Below, piece after piece: positions 1 to 10,540 of a stretch of 64,000 nt of DNA. The stretch spans positions 61,855,584-61,919,583 of the forward strand of contig NC_087062.1 in assembly GCF_963678635.1 (NCBI RefSeq). Reading direction: 5' to 3'. Made by a program: the position numbers and the translations under genes. The notes under the pieces were generated by a model, which was not told where the DNA came from, did no database searches, and saw only the letters and a program-made list of their open reading frames with translations. This DNA comes from Symsagittifera roscoffensis (Eukaryota > Xenacoelomorpha > Acoela > Convolutidae). The first letter of the stretch is position 1. Each line of letters starts with the position of its first letter.

Positions 1-246
1 TGTTTCACTTTCGCCGCAAAATTACGTTCAGCTTCTCATTTTCCCCCCAAGTTCCGTTCATTTTCTCAATTACCCGCCAAAATGCGTTCTTTTCTTTCTT
101 TACTTTTTCACCTAATTCACAATTAAGTTCATTGTCTAGATCAGACCCGTCTGCTTGACATTCACCTAAACTTCTTTAGACTTAACTACTGTTATTCGCC
201 CTGCAAAACTGAAATAGGCACATTTCAAATAGTTTTAGCACCATAT

Positions 247-3200
247 TCATTGATTCGTACACCACGACGCATGTAATTGTTTCAAGTGCAGATAATACTT
301 TTGCGGAATGTCAAGCGCATCATGCAAAGGCAGCAAAAGCTCAGGAGATATCGCATTGGCTTCTGGGTCCAGAGCTAAGGCCGATATGACGCAATGCGTG
401 TGCAATGGATCTGCTTCGCCAGCATCTGCTGTCTTTTTGAAACCTCCGCTTCCCCCTTTACAGGTTGAAGCAAACATACGAGCAGCCTTGTGGTCTACCA
501 AATAGTAGAAACCCAATATCGAAAGCGAGGCTCCTGTCCAGAAAAAGTAGCACGTGTCTTCGTCTTTTGAAGGTCGGCCATTGAAGCCTCGCAACTGACG
601 ACTGACTAACCAGGTTACCATTTGTGACTTCTGTTCCTCGCTCAAAACGTCCAGGCGTCCCATCAATTTGAGACTGGCTAAAATTGTTGGAAAATGAGAG
701 AAAAGGTCACTAATTGCATATAAAAGTAAATACTGCGACTGCGAAACTGAGAAAGTTGCAGAATCGAGTCTTATTAGCACGACTTTCTACCATTTCCCCC
801 ATTTAACCTTTAGGCACCCTAGAAGAGACAGAAATAACAGTTAAAGGGGAGGGGGTTGGGGTGGTGATCCTATTTTTCTGGTAAAAAAAGACTGTGATGG
901 GAGTAAAAGACGTGATAGAAAATATGCTTCATCAATCACGAAAAAAAAGGCGATATTCTTGACATGACTGTAAAACTGACCAACTGCCAAGTACAGTAGT
1001 GTATTCTGGCTTTGGCGAATAGACTGTCAGCGGCGACTACAAGTGAAGAGAGTCTTCAGATCATTTCAATAATCAAACACAGAGGTGGAGCGGAGCTTCG
1101 CATCACTTGCGATACAACGAAAGCGTATCATTGCAAGCTACTAAATGGTCAGTGAGATGGAAATAACTAAGTGGAAAAAAAAGGAAAAACTCAAAATTCG
1201 ATTACCGAAAAACACGCGAGAACCACAAGCACTATCAAAGCAAAATTTTAAAATTTTCCAAGCGTCTACTGTTCCAAAAACAAGTGGTAAGACGCCAATC
1301 AATCCGAAAAAAAAGTCGCGAAGGAAATTGTCAAAAAAACAACTTTTATGGAAATACGAAAAATTCCATCTCAGAAAAACAGACGACAAGCACAACGACT
1401 AGCAATAAGCACGCTTTTAGTATAATCTGAGCGTACACTAATCCACATCATGTAGCTAGGCGCCAGTTGGCATTGAAACAAAAATACCAAACGGAAAGAT
1501 TGTCGTAAAAAATTCAACATTTTTTTGGAAATACGAAAAATTCAATCTCGGAAAAACAGACGAGAAACACAGCCACTGGGTTTAAAAGAGCTCTCAGTAT
1601 TTTTAAGCGTTTACTAAGCCTATAACTCGCAGTTAGACGTCAATTAATCCGAAAACAAAAATTGTCAAAGAAAATTGTACTGGAAAGAAAATTTCGAGCG
1701 ACTAAGAAGTTTGAACTTTTGACCTTTATACTACCAGCCGAGCTGATTTATCAAAACCATGAAAAAAACTTTTTATCCTTATACCGATGCAAAATAAGTT
1801 CACTAAACTGACTAAACAATATCCGAAATCATTTTAAACTGACATAACAAGAGCCGACATCATTTAGGCCGAATAAAATTTCAAGCGAAAAAAATCAAAA
1901 ATTATACCAGTCACGTGTAGCAATTTTGAAAAAATAGAGTCAAAGACATTGAAACTATAATGAAAACTGGTTACAGCGCAAAAAAAGTGTGGGGTGGCAA
2001 CTTAGCCAGCAAACTTGTAACCCGACTGCTCAATATTTCTCGAAACTAAAATTTCAGATTGAGACACAAAAAAAAGTCCGGCCGGGAATCAAACTCTTGG
2101 CTTTCGGTTTCAAAAGCAACTGCATTAACTCCAGATTAAGTGCGATGAGGTCTTGAAAAGGCTTCCGTTCGATAATAAAGCAACATAAATTTCAATTAAA
2201 ACTGTGTGAGAAAATTTGTTCAAAATCTGGTTCCCGATTACAAGACACTTGCTCTCGCCAGTGTAAAAAAAACAAATAACATCAAAAAATCAAACAACAC
2301 TTTCAATTACAAAAAAAATCTAACACAAAAAAAAACGTTTCGAAAAATGCGCAAATAAGCCGACAAACCATAAGCAGATCCGAAGCAACATCACGTGGTT
2401 AGGCGCCAATTGATCCGAAAACAAAAATGCCGAAGGAAATGATTGTCATAAAAAAATTCCACATTTTTTTGGAAATACGAAAAATTCAATCTCGAAAAAT
2501 CAGACGAGAAACCCAGCCACTAGGATAGAGAGAGCTCTCAGTATTTTAAGCGTTTACTAAGCCTATAACTCGCAGTTAGACGTCAATTAATCCGAAAACA
2601 AAAAATGTCAAAGGAAATTGTGCTCGAAAGAAAAATTCGAGCGACTAAGAAGTTTGAACTTCTGACCTTTATACTACCAGCCGAGCTGATTTATCAAAAA
2701 CATGAAAAAAAACTTTTTATCCTTATACCGATGCAAAATAAGTTCACTAAACTGACAAAACAATATCCGAAATCATTTAAAACCGACATCATTTAGGTCG
2801 AATAAAATTTCAAAGCGAAAAAGAACAAAAAATCGGAAAATATACCAATTAGGTATTGTAATTTTGAAAAAATACAGTCAACGACAATTGAAAATATAAT
2901 GAAAACTGGTTACAGCGCAAAAAATTGTGGGGTGGCAACTAAGCCGACAAACTTGTAACCCGACTGCTCAATATTTCTCATAACTAAAATTTCAACTTGA
3001 GACACTGGAAAAAAAACGTCCGGCCGGGAATCAAACTCTTGACCTTCGGTTTCAAAAGCAACTGCATTAACTCCAGATCAAGTGCGATGAGGCCTTTAAA
3101 AGGCTTCCGTTCGATAATAAAGCAACATCAATTTCAATTAAAACTGTGTGAGAAAATTCGTTCAAAATCTGGTTCCCGATTACAAGACACTTGCCAGTGT

Positions 3201-4739
3201 AAAAAATTAAATTACACCAAAGAATCACACAACACTTTCAGTTACAAAAAATATATCTTACGAAGAAACCTAAGAAAATGCGGCAACTCAGCCGAAAAAC
3301 CATAAGCAGATCATTTTTTGGATATTAAGTATTTAAGGTCTAAAAAAAACAGGTGCTGACTGGATTTTAGCGTAATCCCTTAGCCGTCTTCTATTACCTT
3401 TCGTATCCAGTAGTTAAATTTGAATTTCAAGAAATTGAGCATAGTTGTTAACTAGAAAAAAGTCTATATTCCAGTTTGATAACGCTTGCTTAACGCATGC
3501 ATAAAAAGGACAGTCATTTCATCAAAACTGACCTAATGCTAAGTAAGTGCATCCTGCATGTGCCTCCCCAGCTGGTCTTTGACCGAATGCTCCTCCAGCT
3601 GGGTTGAGACAGCTGAGGATAAAGTGGACCACTCTGTCAGTGTCTATCCGTGAGAAGTCATTGAGGATGAAACAAATGGCAACTGCAGCATACACGAAGC
3701 GCACATCTTCCTCGCCCTCATGCATTGTACAGCCTAGATACAAGTATTTTTTACTCAATCTATCTTCAATTTTTGAGCATCAATTTTCTCCTCTATATTC
3801 TCCTTGTGATATAATATTTATTTATGCCTACAGTCCTTTTGTTTTTGTTTTCAGTGACAATAGTAGCCAGCGGTCAATTTAAATCTATCTTATCCTTAAT
3901 TCTGCATCAAAATTGAAAGCAAAAAATGCTTGCATCTCATTTTGACAAAAAAAAATGATTGAGACCAAAATCTGAATAAACTAATGCACTAGTCTCAGAA
4001 AATGCCAATTGCTAACTAAAACATCAATCAATCTGAAACGTACATACTGAAGCATCCAGACTTCTGTTGCATTTGGGCAACACTCTTTAGAATCTCTTCT
4101 CTTTTCACTCTCTCCAAGTCATCCTCCAAGCAGATGAGAGAAAGCAGAGCCGCATGAGTCATAGTCAGGTGGGATCCATCGTAGCACCTGCTTATACATG
4201 GCAAAAATGTCTTCGAGCCTTCTGATGATTTTGACTTCTCATTTGGAATCATCAGCCACTCAGAAGGACGAAAACCCCAGTCGAGTTTGTCACCCTACAT
4301 TATTAAGACTATCATCAGAGACAACAATAAAGAAAATTCAGTCAGAGGTATTTTGCATAAAATTATCTATTAAGGCAAAAATTGTTCCTTAACTGTTACG
4401 CAGAACTCATCGCCAACTTACTTCATCGTCGTGATTCTCAATCTGCAGCATATAGAGCCAGTCTATCAATTTCTGTCTGGATCCTGCGGCCTTGTGACAC
4501 AAATTCAGCATATTCATGCTCGCACAACTTGATATGGTGAAGAAAATGACAGCCAGCTTTTGAAGTTCCAGACTACGCAGTCTCTCAGGCCACAGAGTGA
4601 GGAAGAAGCTAAGGAAGCGGGCGTCGGACAGGAACGTATCAGACAATTGCACATCTTCAGATGGTTCGACTAAGTGATCACCCGAGTGCAGATTTGTGTG
4701 AGCATTATCCACTGTAGCACCATTTGCTACAGGTGTCAT
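247..4739 (-). CDS. PGGT1B: Protein geranylgeranyltransferase type I, beta subunit
   Basis: Four exons on the minus strand: 4739-4422, 4294-4048, 3733-3533 and 677-247 (stop TGA at 247-249). Phases (0, 1, 1) agree at GT-AG junctions, for example acceptor TATCTAG before exon 3 and donor GTATGT after exon 2. The product is 398 residues; the human protein is 377. With the alpha subunit shared with farnesyltransferase, this enzyme attaches geranylgeranyl to cysteine of CaaX proteins such as Rho GTPases in the cytosol. The prenyltransferase repeats are visible: DWGFRPSEW, YDGSHLTMTHAALLSL, EDVRFVYAAVAICF, GAFGQRPAGEAHAGCTYLAL and GFNGRPSKDEDTCYFFW. The family zinc ligands are kept: Asp and Cys of DEDTC (~296 and 298) and His of DPLHTH (~348). 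The start is the ATG giving MTPVANG; an in-frame GTG lies 15 bases upstream. Intron 3 is 2.85 kb and full of repeats. The family call is firm; the exact start is less so. Confidence 0.93.
1078..1145 (+). repeat. Dispersed repeat with GCGGAGCTTCGC core
   Basis: Contains AGCGGAGCTTCGCATCAC followed by TTGCGATACAAC and ATTGCAAGCTA. Related copies occur at about 7590, 12285, 19396, 22785, 26345, 30909, 59740 and 63205. The core GCGAAGC..GCTTCGC palindrome is also found at one end of the tRNA-Met-like SINEs. The family is unnamed to me; it is recognised here only by recurrence within the window. Confidence 0.6.
1452..3312. repeat. Tandem duplication of a ~0.94-kb unit in PGGT1B intron 3
   Basis: Two near-adjacent copies occupy about 1452-2380 and 2395-3312. 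They align at an offset of 932-944 bases along their whole length. Shared landmarks are GTAGCTAGGCGCC / GTGGTTAGGCGCC (1452 / 2395), GTCCGGCCGGGAATC (2077 / 3019) and ACCATAAGCAGATC (2367 / 3299). Each copy carries a tRNA-like segment read on the minus strand (around 2080-2150 and 3020-3095) with a B-box-like GAGTTTGATTCCC, followed by the shared tail ACAAGACACTTGC. A fragment of the same material starts earlier, at about 1340-1400. Short open frames here, such as 2605-2796 and 2997-3305, are chance frames in the repeat. Confidence 0.85.
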
Positions 4740-5305
4740 TTTACATACAGACACTAAAAGGACAGTTTTTGGTTATATATCCCATTAAGCTTGTCGGATG
4801 CATTAATGTTCCGTGTAAATAATCGTCCTCCAATTTTTCAATTGAAAAATTTCACAAAGCTAAGCTTATGATGGTTTTCAACATTTCTCGTATACTTTTT
4901 ATAAGCTACGCATTCAACAATTTCTGATTAAAATTGATCAAAAGTTCCGTTCCGTGCAAAAAATGGATTTAGGAAAATGCCATTTTATGAAAGCTATTAG
5001 AACTCTCCTATAAAAAAACGCACAACTTGTGCGAAACTTCAGAAAAACGACAAGCGTAAATTAAAAATATTGATTTATACCAGAATAGAATGGCGTCATT
5101 TGCTTTTACAAGCTATAGAATTTTAGATAAAAAAGAACGATTTATTAATAATTTAATAACTAAACTATTCCTCTATAAATAATCAAACCACAAATGTAAC
5201 TTCATATGGTTCGACATTTGTGGTTTGAATATTTAAAGGAAAGAAAAAAGTTATTTTTTCAACGATTTGTTCAATAAAGTTATGTAGCACCGAAAAACTA
5301 TTTTC
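4740..5305. other. Intergenic: PGGT1B 5' flank and FN3K 3' flank
   Basis: The region between the PGGT1B start and the FN3K stop is AT-rich. It should hold the PGGT1B promoter, but I see no clear core-promoter motif. A short inverted repeat around ACAAATGT lies near 5190-5225. No coding signal is seen. Confidence 0.5.
5141..5146 (-). terminator. Possible polyadenylation hexamer for the FN3K-family gene
   Basis: AATAAA on the minus strand, 160 bases past the FN3K stop codon. The spacing is reasonable for a short 3' UTR, but in such AT-rich sequence the hexamer also occurs by chance. Confidence 0.35.
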
Positions 5306-6847
5306 TCATCGAGTCAATTGTTCCATAATTGAAATAGATCCAGACTGGTATCCAGATCCAAAATGATTCCAATGATTCAAATTGTGGAACAACTCATACA
5401 AACTGTTCCGCTGGTCAAACCCTTTCTCTTTCGGCATGACTGCAAAATAGGCGTCGTAGAACTTGCGCGAAAAACCACCAAACATAGTCGCTATTCCAAA
5501 ATCAAATTCGGAATGACCATAAAAAGAGCCAGGGTCATAAATGATAGCTTCTGTGTCTGTTTCACCCACATTTCCAGACCACAGGTCTCCATGCAGAAGG
5601 GATGGCTTCAACTGAAATTTAAAGGGAGTAGATTTTTATAGGTGGCGTTCTATTTAGTTTAACTTTTCTTGCTCTAAATAATGGATGAAGAAAATTTCTG
5701 AAAACAACATTGCAAATTATTTTTAATAGTTCAATAGATAGTCTATTACTGAAGAGCTCTACTACTGAAAAATAAATTTTTACTATCTAATTAATCTTCT
5801 TAGCTCTCATAAATCACACAGAAGACCCTATTTTTACCAAATTTTCTGCACCGCAACCAAATTTTAAAAAAACAGGCAAAAAAAGTTTTTTGACACTTTT
5901 TGGAAGGTTTTTTGGTTCCCCCTCAAGTGTGTAAAGACACCTTTAGAAAATTGTAGTCTGTCAGCCAAACATGGATGCCTCAAAATTGTGCCAAGGTGGA
6001 AACTTTCGGTGATCAGAGGTCGAATCGCGGGGGGGGGGGGGGGCGGCGTCCGCTCCCTTTAAACCCGGTACTGATTGTAGCAAAATCAAGTGTGAATTAT
6101 AAAGAGGCTCTGAAATACAGTTTCTTGTACGCGACACCGACTGTATCATATTCTTTCAGCTTTGAGGCTCACTGCAATTCAGAATCCGCACTGAATTTTG
6201 GTCAAAACTATGCAAATTTCGCTTTTGTGTGTGTATATCGTTTAAATAAAATTTGGTTCAATAAAAATTACTTCGATATCTTTGAAAAAAATGGGCATCT
6301 TTCGAATCAGCAGCTCATACAGATTCCTCAAATCACCCACATTGTTCGTTCCACGCTTGTCCATTAGCATATCAACTTGCGGCTTAATTCTGTTCTCGGC
6401 ATAAAATTGAATCCAATCTGATTTCCACGTATTGTCTAGAGGAAGAAACCCACAACACGTCGTATCTTTGAAACCGAACTCTTTGACTTCCCCATTTGTT
6501 ATATTAAATTTATGCATCTGAGCTAATTTAGTGCCAAGTTCTGCTTCTTTGCGGCGCAAACTTTTCATATCTAGATGCTCAATAAGAATAGCTGATCCAG
6601 ATGGTGACTGAGAAAAAACAGACACAGGGTGAGGAACTCTGATCGTGTTTGTTTTTTCAATTTCTTCTAAACTAATAAACTCCCCTTTGAACATAGTGTG
6701 TGACCCCTTCTTTTTGTTGTACTTGAGGTAAAATCTCCCCTTGTCTGTGTCATAAGAGCGCCCGTTATTAATGCAGCCTCCACCTGAATAGCTGGTGGGT
6801 TTAACATACTCGAATGATAACTCATTCTTAAGGAACTCTTCCATCAT
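5306..6847 (-). CDS. FN3KRP: Fructosamine-3-kinase / ketosamine-3-kinase family protein
   Basis: Two exons: 6847-6272 and 5611-5306, joined in phase 0 (donor GTAATT, acceptor AAATTTCAG). The product is 293 residues; human FN3K and FN3KRP are 309. These cytosolic kinases phosphorylate sugar residues attached to protein amines, so that the adduct becomes unstable and falls off (deglycation). The kinase fold is clear: a P-loop region SGGGCINNGRSYDTD with the conserved cysteine at about residue 25 that acts as a redox switch in this family; the catalytic loop HGDLWSGN (~199-206); and the metal-binding YDPGSFYGHSE. The C-terminal NHWNHFGSGY is also family-typical. Wording is somewhat closer to FN3KRP than FN3K, but invertebrates often have one ancestral copy, so the symbol is provisional. 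The 660-bp intron contains a 15-G run. Confidence 0.93.
6029..6043 (+). repeat. G15 homopolymer in the FN3K intron
   Basis: Fifteen consecutive G on the plus strand, so C in the transcript sense. It is striking in an AT-rich background and prone to length error in assembly. Confidence 0.9.
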
Positions 6848-7180
6848 TTACAACGTCTGAAATCAGATTTTAAAAGAGTACTCGGTTCCTGTGAAGTTGA
6901 CGTAGAGTTCCGAACAACAATCTTGATAGCAAAAAACTCTACAAAAATTGAAAATAACTCCTAGACAGTAGACAAAGTAGTAGCAAATCGTGAGCAGCAA
7001 AAAAACTTCCTGTTTTTCAAAAATTCCATAATAAGGCTCTTTCAATTTAATTGATATTGAAAAAATTAAACACAAACAAACCAAAATACAATTTCACCCG
7101 TTCAAAAAATAAAGTTCTTTTTATTTAATTCGCTATTTATAATTCAATTTTGATTCGAAAATCCAAACCAAAAAACTAAA

Positions 7181-7283
7181 TTAGTGCGTGAGACTCATTA
7201 TCTCTATATCGATAGATCGAATTCAAGAAGTAGCTGAGTTTTTAAGAATTATCGATCTAGAGATAATGAGTCTCACGCACTAA
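7181..7283. repeat. Hairpin built from two head-to-head SINE fragments
   Basis: The arms are 7181-7213 and 7251-7283. They match perfectly for the outer 25 bases (TTAGTGCGTGAGACTCATTA then TCTCT) and then with one mismatch to ATCGAT. The loop is about 37 bases. The arm sequence is the anticodon-arm half of the tRNA-Met-like SINE seen elsewhere, and the right arm runs on into normal SINE sequence (CCACTCAGTCAC). It looks like an inverted duplication of a SINE fragment. Confidence 0.9.
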
Positions 7284-9218
7284 CCACTCAGTCACAAATA
7301 AGGCAGAGAACAGATGCTATGAAATTTCAAATGCTATGAAACTTTCAATGCTACAGATCGTGATCATAGCAAATGATACAGATCGTGATCATAACAAATG
7401 CTACAGATCGCGATCATTTCATAGTAAAATTGAAAATAAGAAGGTTCGTACTAATACACTACGCTCGCAAGCTCGCTAGGCTAAAAACTAGATATGTAAC
7501 TAGAAAAATACAATAAAACTATACATTTTCCAAAATCCTCCCTCTCATGCTCAAATTCAAATATAAACGCAAAAGCAAAGCAGTGCTTTACAACATTTGC
7601 AACGTGACGCAAGCATAGTATTGCAAGCTAGCGAATAAAAATTGGGACGAAAATCGCTTAAATTAAATAGAAAAACTCAAAATCGGAAAAACAGTCAAGA
7701 AACACAACCACCTAGATTAAATAAGTTTTGATTAACCGAGAGGCTACTAAGCTGGCAAAACTTGGGTAGATGCTAAACACAAAGAAAGTTATGAACTTAA
7801 AACGTGGAGCTTTTATATATCGTCCCCTGAAAGACTCAAAATGATAAATATCAAATTGTGCCCCTCAAACTATACACACTAGACTAAAAATTAAACAAAG
7901 ATTTTTAACTTCCGAGTTGGTGAAATTAAAAATAACAGAACGAATTCATTATAAGTCAGAAATGTATAACCAGAAGCACAATCCATGCTTCAATTATGTA
8001 GCCGACAAAATATAACCAGAAAAACCTAATTCCGACTTTTCAATTTTTCCCAGAAATTCAATTTCGAAGTACAAATCATTTAAAAAAACAGGTACAGCAT
8101 GCTTCGAGCTCGAAAACTTAGGTTGCAAAGCTAATGATCTCTAGACCAAGTGAGAAGAACCCTGAAAGTTGTTGAGATTCAATAAAAGCAAATTTACTAT
8201 CTTACAGATTTGCAAGAGTTGTGTATGGGGAAAAAAACTAACACGCGTCTATTAACGCAATACTTTTAAAAATTAAGGAAATTTCAGCCCAAATTGTCAA
8301 ATTTTAATGCGCCCTAACTTTTCGCGAAATAATCACACGTGAAACATAATTTCAATTTTTTTGAACTAAGCATTCACATCACGTTCTTACTGTGAAAACT
8401 CACTTTAATCATCACCATATAATTGCCTCTGCTTTAAAACAAAAATATATAGCACGTTAAAACTTTTACAACTTCAAGAATCTACTATGATAAAACTGGG
8501 GGTCAATGAAACTTTTTTAAATTTTGCTGCGAAATCTAAAAATTAAATGCATTTTCGAAACGAAAATCGTTTTTGTTTTTTTTGCGCCATATTCTCTTTC
8601 TAATTAGAGAGCGTAAATTGTCTCTTCCTTTAACCAAATGATTTTGAATTAATCTTAACAAGAAAGCGCAAGTAAAATTGTAAAAACTCTAACTTGAGCG
8701 AGGCCAAACTTGAAGTTTTTTACTGAAAAAAAAGCATACAAAAATCCACTGCTCATGTATCTTCAGTGTTCTTCATCATTGTAGGTGAATGTATTTCCAA
8801 GTAACTTTGCATAGCGTATGTGCAGCAAGAACGCTGATATTTACACTTTGATCATTTTATTAAGTCTTTCTATCAAAAAATGATATCCAAAATTAAAAAG
8901 ACTTAATATGAATTAAAATGTTCAGGCCAGCTTTTCTTGTGAATAAAAGAACGAACTAAATTCAGAATTTGATTCTTGAACAAACTATATTCAAATAAAA
9001 AACGACCCCGTTTAGGGTTTCAAATAAAGTGTGGATCAAAACACCTGAGCCCAACATTGACGGCAACGGTACAGGAAGAATATAACAAAGCTCAGCACCG
9101 AGTATCACTTCATTGCGGTAAATTTCTCTATTTTGAAAACCTTTTTTCATGTTGAAAAAATTCTATGTGTAGCTTAGCTATCTCTTTGGGAAACCGCATC
9201 TGATTTCTCTTTTTGCGG

Positions 9219-9400
9219 ACCAAGTGAACAATATCTCCCTAAATCAAATGAAGGAGGCAATTGTTCACTTGGTAAAAACTAATATTTTGGCCAATCAGAT
9301 TTGAGCAAACAAGAAGCAGGTCTTACGGCTTGAATTTGCCATTTAATTTTAGGGGTGAGATTGTTCACTTGGTCTCATCAGGGAGGAGATTGTTCAAATG
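9219..9400. repeat. Small foldback repeat
   Basis: ACCAAGTGAACAA at 9219-9231 is the reverse complement of TTGTTCACTTGGT at 9261-9273. The latter motif recurs from about 9363 and, degenerate, near 9391. It is probably a decayed short element. It lies ~260 bases beyond the TIP30 stop codon. Confidence 0.5.
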
Positions 9401-9660
9401 GGCCCTTTGCGCTAATTACCCGAAATCTATTACTACGCAATGATAAGAAACAGCTGAAGAATCAAACTTTGCTAGAGGAAACTTTCAATTTGGGATGTGA
9501 AATTCTATCAGACCTGATTGGAATAAAGTATAAAACAATAATTTACTCGTTTATATGTACATTAGTATATAAAGGCATTAAAATTCGAAATAGATTGAAG
9601 AGATAGAAATTTTGTTTCACCGACAGTTCGATGACCGACAGTTTTTGTTGCAATAGAATC

Positions 9661-10540
9661 TTAAGCCTCCAAAGACTTCGCAGCCTCGTGCATTAGCGCA
9701 TTAGAAAGTATTTCAGTTTTATTTCCTTTTCCAAATTCCGCGCTTTTTGCCATCAAGCTTCTGGCTACATCTTCGACCCTGATTTGGTTCCAAGTTGGCT
9801 TAAACGCAGTTACCGGTTTCATTAGTATATGCCCCAGTTTCTCGACTCCACGTGACTTCTCGCCTCTGAGCAACAACGCTGGTCTGTGGATAAACAGCTG
9901 GTCAAAACCCAGTTGGGTTAGCTCGTGTTCTACTTTTCCCTTCGTTTGCGGATACAAAAACATACTGTCTTTGTGAGCTCCCTGAGAAGAAACGTAATTC
10001 AACTGTTTACATCCGCACTCTTTCGCTATTTTAGCTGCATTCATAGTGTATTCGTAGTCAACCTAAGCGAAGCAGTTACGGCTACTGAGCAGAAATGACA
10101 AAAATTACCAAAAATTGTTCACTCATTAGTCAGTTCAATTCAGTTCAGAAATAACTTTGTCTAAGCCTAGCAGCAAAAATTTATTCTGAGACAACGAAAG
10201 GATTATTTTACAATGTTTAAACGATTCAATTTCTGCTCAATGGCTGTAATGAGACCTTCACAAATCCGTCTGCGCCAGCCTGACCTCTAGTAGTTCCCAA
10301 TGTCATAAAACCGACAGCACAGTCCTTGAAAACATCACGCGATTGCTCCAAGTTGTCATAGTCCACAACAGCTTGTTGAAACTTCGATCGTGGATCATCT
10401 TCTCCTAATTTTACTTCTCTTCGTCCAATAAGAATAACTTGTTTGAAATGATTATTCTTTGCCAGCTCCTTGGATAACGCTTCGCCGCATGCTCCCGTCC
10501 ATCCAACAATGAAAGCTCGTAGTTCATTAAGCGAAGTCAT
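9661..10540 (-). CDS. HTATIP2: TIP30/HTATIP2-like NADPH-binding oxidoreductase
   Basis: Two exons: 10540-10256 and 10062-9661 (stop TAA), joined in phase 0 across a 193-bp intron (donor GTCTCA, acceptor CGCTTAG). The product is 228 residues; human HTATIP2 is 242. It is an atypical short-chain dehydrogenase with an N-terminal Rossmann fold. The dinucleotide loop reads VGWTGACGEAL (GxxGxxG), followed by VILIGRR. The family signatures FMTLGTTRGQAGADGFVKVDYEYT and NYVSSQGAHKDS (catalytic Ser) are present, as is the Y-x3-K pair in YPQTK, and HRPALLL after it. TIP30 proteins act in cytosol and nucleus, with roles in nuclear import and endosomal acidification reported in mammals. The ATG start gives MTSLNELRAFIVG, which puts the fold very near the N-terminus as expected. 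Confidence 0.92.

Larger units (their letters stand above)
6848..9660. other. Intergenic: FN3K 5' flank to TIP30 3' flank
   Basis: About 2.8 kb without a supportable gene. It holds a SINE-derived hairpin (7181-7283) followed to ~7460 by SINE tail sequence in which CAGATCGTGATCAT is repeated three times. A GCAAGC...GCAAGCTAGCGAATA repeat lies near 7600, and a SINE fragment at 8125-8225 shares CTAGACCAAGTGAGAAG with the copy near 12950. A short foldback lies at 9219-9273. The listed open frames are short and repeat-derived. Confidence 0.6.

Noticed and set aside
1145-1402. Overlapping 84-85-codon frames on both strands
   Set aside because: Lys/Phe-rich chance frames in repeat sequence of a PGGT1B intron.
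4740-4754. PGGT1B start five codons upstream
   Set aside because: That codon is GTG; the first ATG is at 4739.
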